Source of the DNA: Nissolia schottii
Taxonomy: Eukaryota > Streptophyta > Magnoliopsida > Fabales > Fabaceae
Assembly (NCBI GenBank): GCA_003254905.1
Contig: QANU01021212.1
Location: 1 to 64,000, forward strand
DNA length: 64,000 bases
Direction: 5' to 3'
Position numbers and translations under genes: made by a program. The notes under the pieces are model-generated. The model saw only the letters and a program-made list of their open reading frames with translations, was not told the origin of the DNA and searched no databases. Shown in pieces: positions 21,101-32,800 of the stretch. How positions within the stretch are numbered: the first letter of the stretch is position 1; every line of letters starts with the position of its first letter.

Positions 21101-24100
21101 TGAGCAGTTTAAGCATTTAAAGCAGGATAATGTTTTTAATAATTTTAACATGCAGTTTCACTTGAAATCTTACTGGATTGGAGTATAAACAAAGCATCAC
21201 TTCTGCCGTATTAACTGCTGATAGTTCACTCCATGAACTTGAAAACATTATTAAGGAGTAAGATACCGATAAAAAAATGTTATTGTGGTTTCTGTCAGTG
21301 ACAATACTCAGTTAACACTTAGCAATAAATATGGAGAAAACCACCCATATGGTGTAGTTATTCATTGTTTTTCCATGTTGCTATTTTCGGTAGTTCATAT
21401 GCATGCCTAATGCATATTTGTCCATTTTAGTAGAAAAAAAAAGGGCATCATAATTGATTTTCTTTGAAATTTTGTCATCGTTAATTTTGTTATTTTATTT
21501 ATGAAATATTTTACCTTTGCCTTTTTAATTCTACTATAGAAGGGCTCGTTATACTTGTCTGATTTTTACCCTAGAGTGTGGATCATGAAAGATGCAAATT
21601 TTAAGGCATACTAAAATGTTGCTGTGATGATTCCTGTAGGTTTCTTGCTAAGATATTGGTACCTGAAGGTTCAAAGGACGTGCCTGTTGGACAACCAATT
21701 GCAATAACAGTGAGTTCTCATTTAATTTAGGTTCCAAATCTTCAGTTATTACTATTATGTGGAAATCGTTGCAAAGTATAAAATCTTAAATCATCTAAGA
21801 TTTCTTCTTTTTTTCTTTTCTGATTGGACTTTTTTTTTTACTCTTTTGATGAAATTGACTTTAATAATTGTTTTCCCCGTATGTTCCAATGTGTGGCTTT
21901 TTAATTTCGGTGATTCTATATAAGAACTGTTCAAGTTACTATTTGCCTCATAATTTTGTCAAAGGTCGTGCATGTTGTTCCACTGTGCTTTAAACTCTAT
22001 TAATACACAGACAAATTGTGTCTGAATTGTGGACAAAACTCGAATACAAAGTGTGCTCACACACACACACACACTCTATTAATGGCTTAAACAACACAAC
22101 ATTTGTGATTTTTCTGAAATTTACTTGCACTTTCTTTACTCACTGTCCACTTAGGATGCTTATGTGGCAATTAAGTAACTGGGTAACTGACTCTTTTACT
22201 CTAGATAGAATAAGTTAGAGGACGTCACACCCAGCTGTGTATTATAGCACCCCTATATATTCTGCTCGGATAATACTTTCAAATTTTCAGATTCACACTT
22301 TTTCTCTCCCTCAGATTCTTTCTGAACTTTCCTTCACTTCATTACAATTTCCATCACTCTCTATTCATCGAGATGTCTAAAACCAATGGTCCACGAGAAA
22401 AATCTGTAGTTTCAATATTGTGGTTTTGGTAAATCATAATCTTAAAGCACAACTTTTTCCCTTCATGTAATCATTAACTTAGTTGATTTTAAACTATTAA
22501 TTTGTTGGGATTTTAGTTGATATTTGAATAGTGTAAGCTCTAACTGTGGGCCTTGACAAGGTTGAGGATCAGAATGATATTCAAAACGTTCCTGCTTCCG
22601 TGGGAAGTGAGACTGAGGTTAAAGAGAAGAAACCAACACATCAAGATGTCACAGATGAGGGAAGCAAGCCAGAATCAACTTCTACTAAGATTAATGCATC
22701 AGACCTTCCACCTCATATCCTTCTTGAGATGCCAGCTTTGTCCCCAACAATGGTGAAAACATTTTGATGCTATTATTGTTACTATTGCCATCACATCACA
22801 AATTTTCTTTCCTTCCATTGAGGCTTGAATTTTCAATTATTTTTTCTGTGCAGAACCAAGGAAACATAGCTAAATGGAGGAAAAAAGAAGGAGACAAGGT
22901 TAGTTATGTTTTAACATTAGGTTTTTAGTGACATTCCCTATCTATTATTTCTTTTTATATATTTTAAATTGAAAAGTATACTCACTAACATCTATTATTC
23001 TTTTGTCTTCTGTGCATTAACTTTTAATTCATCTAACAGATTGAAGTGGGCGACATATTATGTGAGATAGAGACAGACAAAGCTACCCTTGAATTTGAAA
23101 CTCTTGAGGAGGGGTAAGCTGTTTGTTGTAGATATTTTGTTTGTTTGTTATGGCTGTGAGCATCGCAACATGCTAAACTAACGTTAGGCAAAGTGCTTTA
23201 TGGCCAAGATGGTTCATTTGTTAATAATTCAATTGGCCATTTTATTTAGTAAAACTAAATTTTACACTCCAAATGGATTTCATACAAATAATAATAGAGT
23301 TTCTAAGGTAGTAAATACCTGGGCAATGTAATATGATATTATGATTAGAAGGTATATTTATTAATAATTACATGTCAGATGTTATACCAAAGTTTTTTTG
23401 GGACATACGTGGTATTAAGTACTTTCCATCAAGCAGTAATTAAAGTTCCGCAAAAGTCCTGGGAATTGTGTGTCTGGTCTCATTCATTGTTGCAATTTGT
23501 AAAGATTACCATCTCTTTTGTTTTATATATCTTGTACTTATTGTTCTCAAACTACTGACCCAATTTATGAGATCAAGGGTTGCATTCCATTTGGTTTATT
23601 TTACGGACATGCTTTATTTGAAGTGCTGTTTTTAATGTGGGTTTCTAGGTACCTGGCTAAGATACTTGCACCAGAAGGTTCAAAGGAAGTGGCAGTCGGA
23701 CAACCTATTGCAATAACAGTAAGTTTGGAAATGCTTTTGTAACTTCTTTTGGTAAATTAACGTTACCATTGTTTGTTTGTTTTTGGTAAATTAACATGAA
23801 ATATACTAGGGTGAGCATAGAAACCTAACAATTTGTTCAGCTGCCTTTGAAATGCAAACTAAAGAAACATCTGACAATATCATATCTATGTATTGGTTGT
23901 TTTATCTGTTACTTTGTCTTGAAAAGCACTGGCGTATATGAAAATACTTATGCTGCTTGGTGTCATACAAGGTTGAAGATGCAGGTGACATTGAAGCTGT
24001 AAAGAATTCTACTATCAGTAGCAGCTCAGCAAGTCAACAGGAGGAGACTACCCAACGTGACACTAAAACTGAGGTCAAAACGCGGAAAACTAATACAAAA

Positions 24101-27100
24101 AGAATCAGTCCAGCTGCAAAGTTACTAATTACAGAATATGGATTGGATGCATCGACATTGAATGCATCTGGTCCGCATGGCACCCTATTGAAAGGCGATG
24201 TTCTTTCTGCAATTAAGTCGGGAAAATTGTCTCCAAAACCTGCTTCAACTAAAGAAAAGGCATCATCATCTCAAAGTCATCAGCAATTTGCAGCATCACC
24301 TGAGTCGAAATCTGACTTAAAGCAGTCAGATGCTTATGAAGATTTTCCTAATAGTCAAATTCGCAAGGTATGTCCCACTGAATTTTCAGTTAAACATGAA
24401 TGAGGTTCTTCAATTCTTTCAGGTGGCATGTTGCATGGTAATGAAAATTATTCTTGCCAACTAAGGATATGTGAAGAGTATTCAAAAGGGACACTGAGAA
24501 GCCATTGTTTCATGTCTTTGGTCTGGAGTTGGATGCTCTTATATTTAAGGGGAAATATTTGTCCTTACATCTTGTGGGTCAGGATTGTTTTTATGGCCAC
24601 TGTCAATGGTGTTCAAGATTGTTTTTATAATTATTATTTTTTGGATTAAATGGTCAAGATTGTTTTTATGGCCACTATCAATTGTGTTCATCTCCTATAC
24701 CACATGTCACAAGGTTCAAGTACCTTGGCTCCACTATCCACAATGATGGAGAGATAGAAAGTGATGTTAATCATAGGATCCAAGCTAGATGGATGAAATG
24801 GAGGATTGCATTGGGAGTTCTGTTTGATAGAACAGTGTCACTCAAGCTTAAGGGGAAATTTTACTGCATAGCTATTAGACCAACAATGTTATACGGGACT
24901 GAGTGTTGGGCAATAAAAAGCCAACAGGAGAATAAACTCAATGTTGTGGAAATGAGGATGTTACAGTGGATGTGTGGACACACTAGACAAGATAGAATTA
25001 GGAACGATTGCATTAGGGATAAGGTCGGGGTAGCACCTATAGTACAAGATGGTAGAATCCGGTCTTAGGTGGTTTGAACATGTGAGGAGAAGACTATTAG
25101 AAGCCCTAGTGAGGAGAGTGGATCAAGTGGTGAGTAACTCATTAGCTAGAGGTAGGAGGAGACCTAGAAAAACTATAGAAGATATTATTATAAGAGATTT
25201 AGAAATTAATAAGTTACATGAAAACATGGCCCTAGATAGGGCACTATGGCGTCGTTTGATCCATGTAACTGATCTCACGTAGTGGGATAAGGCTTGTTGT
25301 ATCAATCGTGTTCATCGTATTTTTTCAAATTATTTTGCTGATAATATCCCTGGTTGGTGATATGCCTGCAGAGATGCAGAGCTCTTTCTTATTTTATCCT
25401 TTCTATTTACATATCTCAGCCACCTCAGTCCTTGGGAAAAAATTGCACATAATTATGAATGTTGAAATTTTCAACACAGCCTCCTTCCAACCCCCCCCCC
25501 CTTTTTTCCCTCTATCCCTCTCTCAAGATATGATGACTTGTCTGTAAATATTTTTGAATGTTCTGCAGGTGATTGCCAAGAGGTTATTGGAATCAAAACA
25601 AAATACACCACACTTATACTTATCATCAGGTTTTAATTCACTTATGCCCTGCATATTAGTGCTAACTAATCTATGTTTGAACTGACTAGCTAATTTTTCC
25701 TTGGCATGTGTCAGATGTTATATTGGATCCTCTTCTTTCCCTTAGAAAAGATCTTAAAGGTATGGTCAAGTAAACTTGATTGCTATTGGTCATGGATGAT
25801 TCATTTGCAATCCGGTATATTATTTATTTTCCCCGTTAATTGCAGAGCAGTATGATGTTAAAGTTTCAGTGAATGATATTATTATCAAAGTTGTAGCAGC
25901 TGCTCTCAGAAATGTACCACAAGCAAATGGTATAATTCTCTCTTATTGTTCTATCCATTCTTGTTACATTTACCTATATTTATATGGCTTGGGGGACAGA
26001 GTCTGTTCTAACCTAATCACAATAAAAATAATTTTTAATAGAGTTGTGGGTTTCCTTTCCTTCTCATTGCACAAGTTTTATAGTTCACGACTTCATATAG
26101 TATTTTACCTTTCTTGGAGTGTAGCACTGAGTTTTTGGTTACTAGATCTGATGCTTTACATTCCTGGTTCATTTTTCAGGGCCTGTTTGGTTTGTTTCTG
26201 TTTTTATTTTCAGAAAATGTATTTTTCTTTATTAATAACAACAATGCTATTTTTTTTGTAAAAAAAAATGTTTCCTGTTTTCTAGATTTTGTACAGAAAT
26301 GGTGAAAACAAGATTTTGTTGTTTTCACCATTTTCTTCACAAAAATTTGAAAACAGAAAACATTTGAAGTTGGCATTTCTGTAATTATTAGTAAAAACAT
26401 ATCAATAGTAAAGGAAAACAAAAAGCAAATCAAACACCCCCTTGGTGTCCATGCAACTGTCACAGCTCTTTACACTTTTTTCATTTTTTTAGGTTTTACT
26501 CTCTAAATGCCATTTCTACTTTGGAGTCATGGGCCTAAATTATTGCATGACAGCTAAATCCAACCAGCTACTGTTAATCTTCATTGCTTTGTTTATTTTG
26601 CTATAGGCTGAAGTCAAGTTTTAAAAAATTGTAGATATATAATTGACCAACAATCAATTGCTCTGATAATAGATTGTGATATATGTTTTATTTTGGTTTG
26701 GTTCATTCTTTTGTGTCCACATGCCTGTCATTGCTCTTTACAAACCTATTTCTTAAACTGAATTATTCTCCATCAGAGTTTGTAGTTCTGAAATCCAATT
26801 TACTATCTGGCAGGATACTGGGATGATGAGAAGGGGGAGGTTGTTTTACGTGATTCTGTTGACATATCGATAGCAGTTGCCACTGAGAAGGTAATTAACG
26901 GTGTTTAAACTCCCAGTACTATTTTACCAACCACTCAAACCTTTGGTGTGGCTACAGGGCTTGATGACTCCCATAATAAAAAATGCAGATCACAAGACAA
27001 TATCTGCTATCTCCTCTGAGGTAATTTATTGTCATCTATGGTGGTTCTGCTTAATGGCTTTCTTTGAATTTCTCGTCTTTTTGAGTTAAAATTAGGGATT

Positions 27101-28562
27101 TTCAGTTTTTCTCGGTAAATTAATCATTGAAAAGTAAAGTTCTTATCTTGTTTTTTTTCTTTTACAACTTCGATGGTTTATTGGCACTTCAGGTCAAGGA
27201 ACTTGCTGCAAAGGCACGAGCAGGCAAGTTGATGCCACATGAATTCCAAGGGGGGAGTTTCAGGTGAGTTTACTACATATATTGTTGTGCAGGCTTGGAA
27301 GGTCCCCATTCATGTTTTTCTAATTATGATCCCATAAGCAGTAATTCTGAACTTTGACAATGCCTTAATGCAGCATTTCAAACTTGGGAATGTATCCTGT
27401 GGACAAATTCTGTGCTATTATAAACCCCCCACAGGTTCTCTCTCTCTCTCTCTCTCTCTCTCTTTAGATATGCAACTTTTTCGTAATAAATAAGTTACTA
27501 CAAAATTATTTCTCATTTTTTTAGTGTCATAATTATCACTGTTCTTTTACTTACTCAGTATTTTGTTTAGATGAAAAACCAAATTATTTTTTTTATAATT
27601 TACTATTCTCTTTGGTAAATGTTTTCTAATTTACTATTTACTATAGCAAATAAGAATCAAACTATTTTGGTGAACCATGGATGGCTGTCTCCTAATATGA
27701 TTCTAGTTAAAGGAAAACAAAAACTGCAAACCATTCATGATATTTTCCTATTCTTTTCCCTGTTTAATGGACAAAATTCTAGTTCGGCACTTATACCATG
27801 GCAATGAAGAATTAAACCACTGCAGTGAACCAAGGATTTCTAATTCCTAATGTTAATGTTGATAGAAGGAAAAGAGGGATAAAGAAGGCCCCAGAAAGAG
27901 TACATTGCGTTTCAGATTTACCATTATTGGTTTCAGTCCATTTGATTGAAACATGCTATCTTGAAAGAGTTGCCACAAACCTAATTTATTAGGCTGAGAG
28001 TAGTTACCCCAGTTACAGACCCTTTGTGGACTTTGAGCATTTTCAAAGTCGTCTTTTGGTTCTTGCTGCTGCGGTGGTTTATTATTTTGTTTATCACATG
28101 CTGCAGGCTTGCATTCTTGCTGTAGGGAGGGGCAACAAAGTTGTAGAACCAGTAATTGGAGCTGATGGTATAAATTTATGGAATTTCTGCCTGTCACTTG
28201 ATGCTAAAAGTTTAAGTTGTTTTGACGTTGATTATTATTTTCTAGGAATTGAGAAGCCATCAGTCGCCACTAAGCTGAACTTAACTCTATCTGCTGATCA
28301 TCGCGTTTTTGATGGCCAAGTTGGAGGTATGTGTAATTAGAGCACTCAAGTTCGCCTATGGAAAGTAGGACGAAATTCTGTTATTGTTACATTCATTCCT
28401 TCTGGTTTATTAAACATACAGAGTAGTGAGTAGCACCTTGAAGTAGTTCACCAAGGGTACATTGTTTAAAGGGTGGCTTATGTGGTTTAACTCTATTTTG
28501 CAGGTGCTTTTCTCTCTGCTTTGCAATCAAACTTCAGTGACATAAGAAGACTTCTTTTGTAA
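18119..28562 (+). CDS. LTA3: Dihydrolipoamide acetyltransferase (E2) of the mitochondrial pyruvate dehydrogenase complex
   Basis: Transfers the acetyl group from pyruvate to CoA through a lipoyl arm. The 23 exons are 18119-18204, 19497-19544, 20065-20119, 20195-20225, 20438-20484, 20590-20634, 20766-20839, 21640-21709, 22561-22752, 22854-22898, 23040-23113, 23649-23718, 23972-24367, 25569-25629, 25715-25759, 25846-25929, 26814-26890, 26958-27020, 27193-27263, 27374-27434, 28107-28167, 28246-28326 and 28504-28562, giving 631 residues; Arabidopsis LTA3 is about the same length. The start [13 protein letters not shown] is Arg/Ser/Leu-rich, as a mitochondrial presequence should be. Two lipoyl domains follow, each with MPALSPTM and [10 protein letters not shown] (lipoyl lysines K118 and K245). 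Then come the peripheral subunit-binding domain (RISPAAKLL, from about 323) and the acetyltransferase domain (from about 412) with ADHRVFDG (catalytic H604, D608). Introns carry an RTE LINE and a MITE; neither breaks an exon. Confidence 0.95.
22056..22072. repeat. (CA)n microsatellite in E2 intron 8
   Basis: Short CA run within the intron between the two lipoyl-domain exon sets. Confidence 0.8.
24580..24692 (+). repeat. Short tandem duplication beside the LINE
   Basis: A stretch of about 40 bp containing GATTGTTTTTATGGCCACT occurs near 24584-24619 and again near 24656-24692. The second copy ends exactly at the LINE insertion point. Confidence 0.75.
24693..25300 (+). mobile_element. 5'-truncated RTE-type LINE in E2 intron 13
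   Basis: It is flanked by a 16-bp duplication with one mismatch, ATCAATTGTGTTCATC (24677-24692) and ATCAATCGTGTTCATC (25301-25316). It encodes the reverse-transcriptase C-terminus: [59 protein letters not shown] and, after a frameshift near 25050, [19 protein letters not shown]. It ends in GTAGTGGGATAAGGCTTGTTG. It has the same orientation as the host gene, sits inside an intron, and is clearly the same family as 15845-16712. Confidence 0.93.
26177..26444. mobile_element. MITE-like fold-back element in E2 intron 16
   Basis: The termini CAGGGCCTGTTTGGTTTG (26177) and CAAATCAAACACCCCCTTG (ending 26444) are imperfect inverted repeats, and the middle forms a second stem (GGTGAAAACAAG...TTGTTGTTTTCACC). 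The CAGGG start suggests a hAT-type origin, but I find no 8-bp target duplication, so the exact family is open. Confidence 0.6.
27436..27465. repeat. (CT)n directly after a splice donor in the E2 gene
   Basis: A run of about 15 CT units starts one or two bases after the donor of exon 20 (27434/27435). Confidence 0.9.
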
Positions 28563-29856
28563 TCACTCGACAAATTTTCTGTACTTCATTCATTGATTGG
28601 ACTTCTTTCAACCAATCATTATGGATGCACAACCTGGAACCAAACTTGCATAGCTTTCCCATTTTCTGTCCTTCACAATTTCTTCATCTGAAACAGTTTT
28701 TGGGTGCTGTGCCTTTTATCATTTTCTGTAGAATAATATCTTGGGTCTAAATACCAGATACCCTGAGAAAGTATACCGGTTAAGGTTCTAACATGAGGTT
28801 TCCAACAATTGAGATTTAAGCATGTTGGAAATTTTGATCATTAGCCAATTTGCCGCTCTTTGGTGTTAAATTTTGTATAAACAGCTTTGTATAGACAGCC
28901 ATACAAATGCAACATTGCGATGAATAAAAATTCTTTTCATGTGTTGAATTTCCAACATCAAGTGATGGCATGGCATGATTTGTCATTATTGGTACATTTT
29001 GGCTCATTGTTCTTCATCTGTGACCGCTTTCACCACAAGATGATTTGGACAAGTTTATGATTTGATCAAAAAGCGACACCAGCAGTTTGGCAAAATAATT
29101 TTGAAAATTTGGTATGAACATAGATTTTGCCCCGAAGTAGCTAGCATTTTAGTATGAAATTCGATATAAGATTTTCAACTTCAAACTAGGGTGGTGTGCT
29201 GCAACACAACGTAAAATGTTTCTACGAGGTTTACTTGATTTTATGTTTGGATCTCAGCCGTCAGCATCACGCCAAATTGTTGGGTTTTTTAACCTAAAAA
29301 TAAACTTCAACTCTCTAAGCCAGTGTTAACTATGAAGTACTTTGAAGAGAGAGGCATGTGTATTAATAGATATTTTGAATCAATTAATACTAGTATGAAT
29401 CAAGTGCCCAACATGTTAAACTGTTGTATCAATTGCTGAAAGATGTACGATAATGCATCAATTGGAAACTACATAATATAGATGACCAAGAAAGCCTTCC
29501 AGAAAGAAAACATGTAACATTTTCAGTTATCCTGAATATCAAAGCAATTCAAATTTCAAAACTGCTTCCTTTGCCTCGTAGGCAACCAAACAAGAGTCTC
29601 GACTTTCTCTACCTCCCAATGTTCAGAGGAGGAAATACAAAATATAGCAAAGTTTACATGACTCAAAAATATAGCAGCACAACCACTCTAAATAACCCAG
29701 TAACTAGTAGGGCTGAATTACATGACTCAATTCAGCAAAATGAGTGGGTCTACCTCTATAACATGCCTCCATGAAACAGAAAATGCTATAAGGAAAGCTA
29801 CATAAGGAATTTCATCATGCATTCTTCAAATAACACAAAAGCTTCCAATTAATTAA
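28563..29856. other. Spacer between convergent E2 and pyruvate kinase genes
   Basis: Holds the 3' untranslated regions of both genes. I see no further coding region; open frames at 28816-29007 and 29571-29774 lack any motif. No transposon is evident. Confidence 0.6.
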
Positions 29857-32800
29857 TCAATCTTCAAGCTCAATAATCTTCACCACTGATGAGTCGCCGA
29901 CTTTCTGGCACACAACAACTCGGTCATGTGGCTTAATGACGCCGAAAGCCTTGCCATGGTCTAAAGCAACCTTCAAAATCGATTCATTTGTTCCACTTTC
30001 TGCTGACTCAGCCTGCAACAAGGTGACAAAATCACCTGAGTTAAATAACAACTCTAGAAGTGCAAGAAAACAAATATAACAACCAATACCAAATTGCTCA
30101 CAATCGAATTTTACGATTAAATGATTCCTTACCGGATGGCGCGGATCGGCCAGCATCGGGAAAAGACCTCTCACAATGAGTGATTGCCTTGCCTGCCATA
30201 GGATCATAAAAAGGAAACAGAAATCAATAACTGATTAGTTCCAATGTCAAATGATATAATGCAACCTTTAGTTTCAATTGCCTAATAGTTTTGAGTTTCA
30301 ACAACTAATGTAAATGATGTTAATTACCTCAAAAGCACCAGTGAATGTCCACCGGAGTTGATCTGTCTTTAGTTGAGGAATGACAACAGATATCACCGGC
30401 ATGGTCGGTCTGTACTTAGCAATCAACCTGCATAAATACGCGACCAACGGATAACTCATATAATATGTCTGCAAGAAGTCAAACTTGAACTAAATTACTT
30501 AAAGAAAGGAATCAACAAATGTGAAATCTTACATAAAAAACCTGAGAAGGAGAAATATTTATTTTCATAAAGCGGAATCATAGAAGGAGATAGAACAAAA
30601 CCTTGCAGCTCTTCCGGATGATGTGAAGCAAATAATGACAGAAGCCCTGACCTTGATGGCCGCTCGAACCTGTGTTTCAACACAAAAGAAAATTACTTCT
30701 CATTACTTACATCCGATAAGTGAATAGCAGAATGTGGTGGAAAAATTGCTGAAAAATAATCCAAACAAATTGAGTAGTTCTACTGAGAAAGTTACCGCAG
30801 AGGAGGCTATAGATTCCAAGTGGCTCATTGGTTCTCCAACATGTTTGATGGCCTTCTTGTAATACAAATCTTGATTATAAACTTTCTCTGCCTGCACAGA
30901 GCATCTGATTAATTTCAGTTTACATTTCCCCTTTCTTCTTAAAATTAGAATCTTGACTCTTCAGACAGAGTAAACACTAAGCATTATACAATCAAGCAAT
31001 TTAAATTTAAGGTGAGAAAATCACAACATAATTTCATACTCAACAAGATGCTTCATATATCATCATCAGTTAAGACATATGTTAACATAGTAAAACAAAT
31101 CAAATCATTTTGTGGGTAGAAGCAATCACCAATATAACAAGGGCAAAAAAAAATTACAGGGCTGTGACCAAGTAAATAAATTTATGAATGTGAAAATGCG
31201 TCAAGAATGTTGTTTAAGTGATTTAGTTTAGAAGTGAAGCAAAAACCTACCTCAGCACAAATTTTTCCAACAATAGAAATGGTCTCTACAGGGTATAACC
31301 CACGAAGGGTCTCTGCCCCAAGGAGAATCGCATCACTGCCTGAACCGAAAGAGAGAAGAGAATACATTTATTTGGAAATGAAAGCAGCATGGCATACGTA
31401 TGCATAATATGATGAACATTAAACTGAAGGAATATAAAAAACATAAACCGAAATGTAAGTTACCATCCAACACTGCATTGGCAACATCAGTTGCTTCAGC
31501 ACGAGTAGGTCGCAGATTATCAGTCATAGAGTCAACAACACGCGTGACAACAACTGGCTTTCCAGCCATGTTACACTTGTAAATAGCAGCTTTTTGGAAT
31601 AGAAACACCTGCCAGATTCCACACAGGAACTCTTTTATGCTAGACACTAGATAGAGTTAAAGAATGCTGTAAAAGCCATATGCAGACACAACTAACCCGT
31701 GATGCAAATACAACTACACAAAACAAAAACACATTACAACAATCATTATCCCATCATAAGTAAATCATGTTGGATCATTGAATTTTTGTGTCCAGAAGTA
31801 AAAGCTGACCTTCTCAGGCGGGAGGTCTATCCCTAAATTTCCACGAGAAACGATGATACCATCTGCTTCTCTTAATATCTCATCAAAATGTCGTAATCCC
31901 TACGAGAATTTACAGAAGATACATTTAAAATCACAGTCAAACACACAAAGGATCTTGAGCTTCAGCATTTTCCCGTTGTAAAGGCGGCGACTGAATAATA
32001 TATTGTTCAAAGGATCTTAAAGCTTCTTACCTCTATATTTTCAATCTTTGCAAAAACCTGTGTCTGCTTGAGGTCACCTAATTTAGAGAGAAACTCGCGG
32101 GCCTGCAAAATGAATAATGCAGGAATTTTTTTGGTTTTTTCTTTTAATACAATGAGGAAAGCTAAGAACGAAAAACGATCCAGTCACTCAAAAGAATTAT
32201 AAAAACTAACCAATTTAGAAGCTGACAGTTTAAATCAGGAAGCAAGATAACCATTAATAAGGGAAACGAAAGACATCTGATATATATATGCGCCCACGCA
32301 CTCGCACACACACACAAAAGATTAAAACTATCAGAAATAGCACTTACATGGCGAACATCTTCAGCATGCCGAGTGTACAGCGACAGGAAATCTATATTGT
32401 TTCGAACACCCCATGTGCTTATTACCTGAGTTAGAATAAGAACACTTACATTCACAAGACCACAAGAAAATAACAAAAAGCTATTCACCATTTGTGGCAA
32501 TAAATGGTATTTGGATTACAAAATAAAGAATCTATTTTCGATATCGACAAACTAACAGAAAAACAAGCCATTTTATGAACAATGAATTTTCAAGAATTGA
32601 TTTAAATCAAGGTATAGGTATAATTTACAAAATATAATTCAAATCTCCCCATTAATATAGAAAAATGTCAAAACGTTCATTCTCAAGCAAAAGGCAACTC
32701 GTCCACATTAAGTTTATCTCCCTTTTCATACAAACTTCTTGTAGTTACCTCCTTATCCTTATCAGTAAGCGTGGGAAGATCAATACGAATCTGAGAGACG

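Noticed and set aside
24682..25282. Alternative exon of the E2 gene
   Set aside because: The encoded residues are RTE reverse transcriptase and the block has a target duplication; the E2 frame joins cleanly from exon 13 to exon 14 without it.
31333..31647. Separate minus-strand gene
   Set aside because: It is exon 10 of pyruvate kinase read through into its intron.
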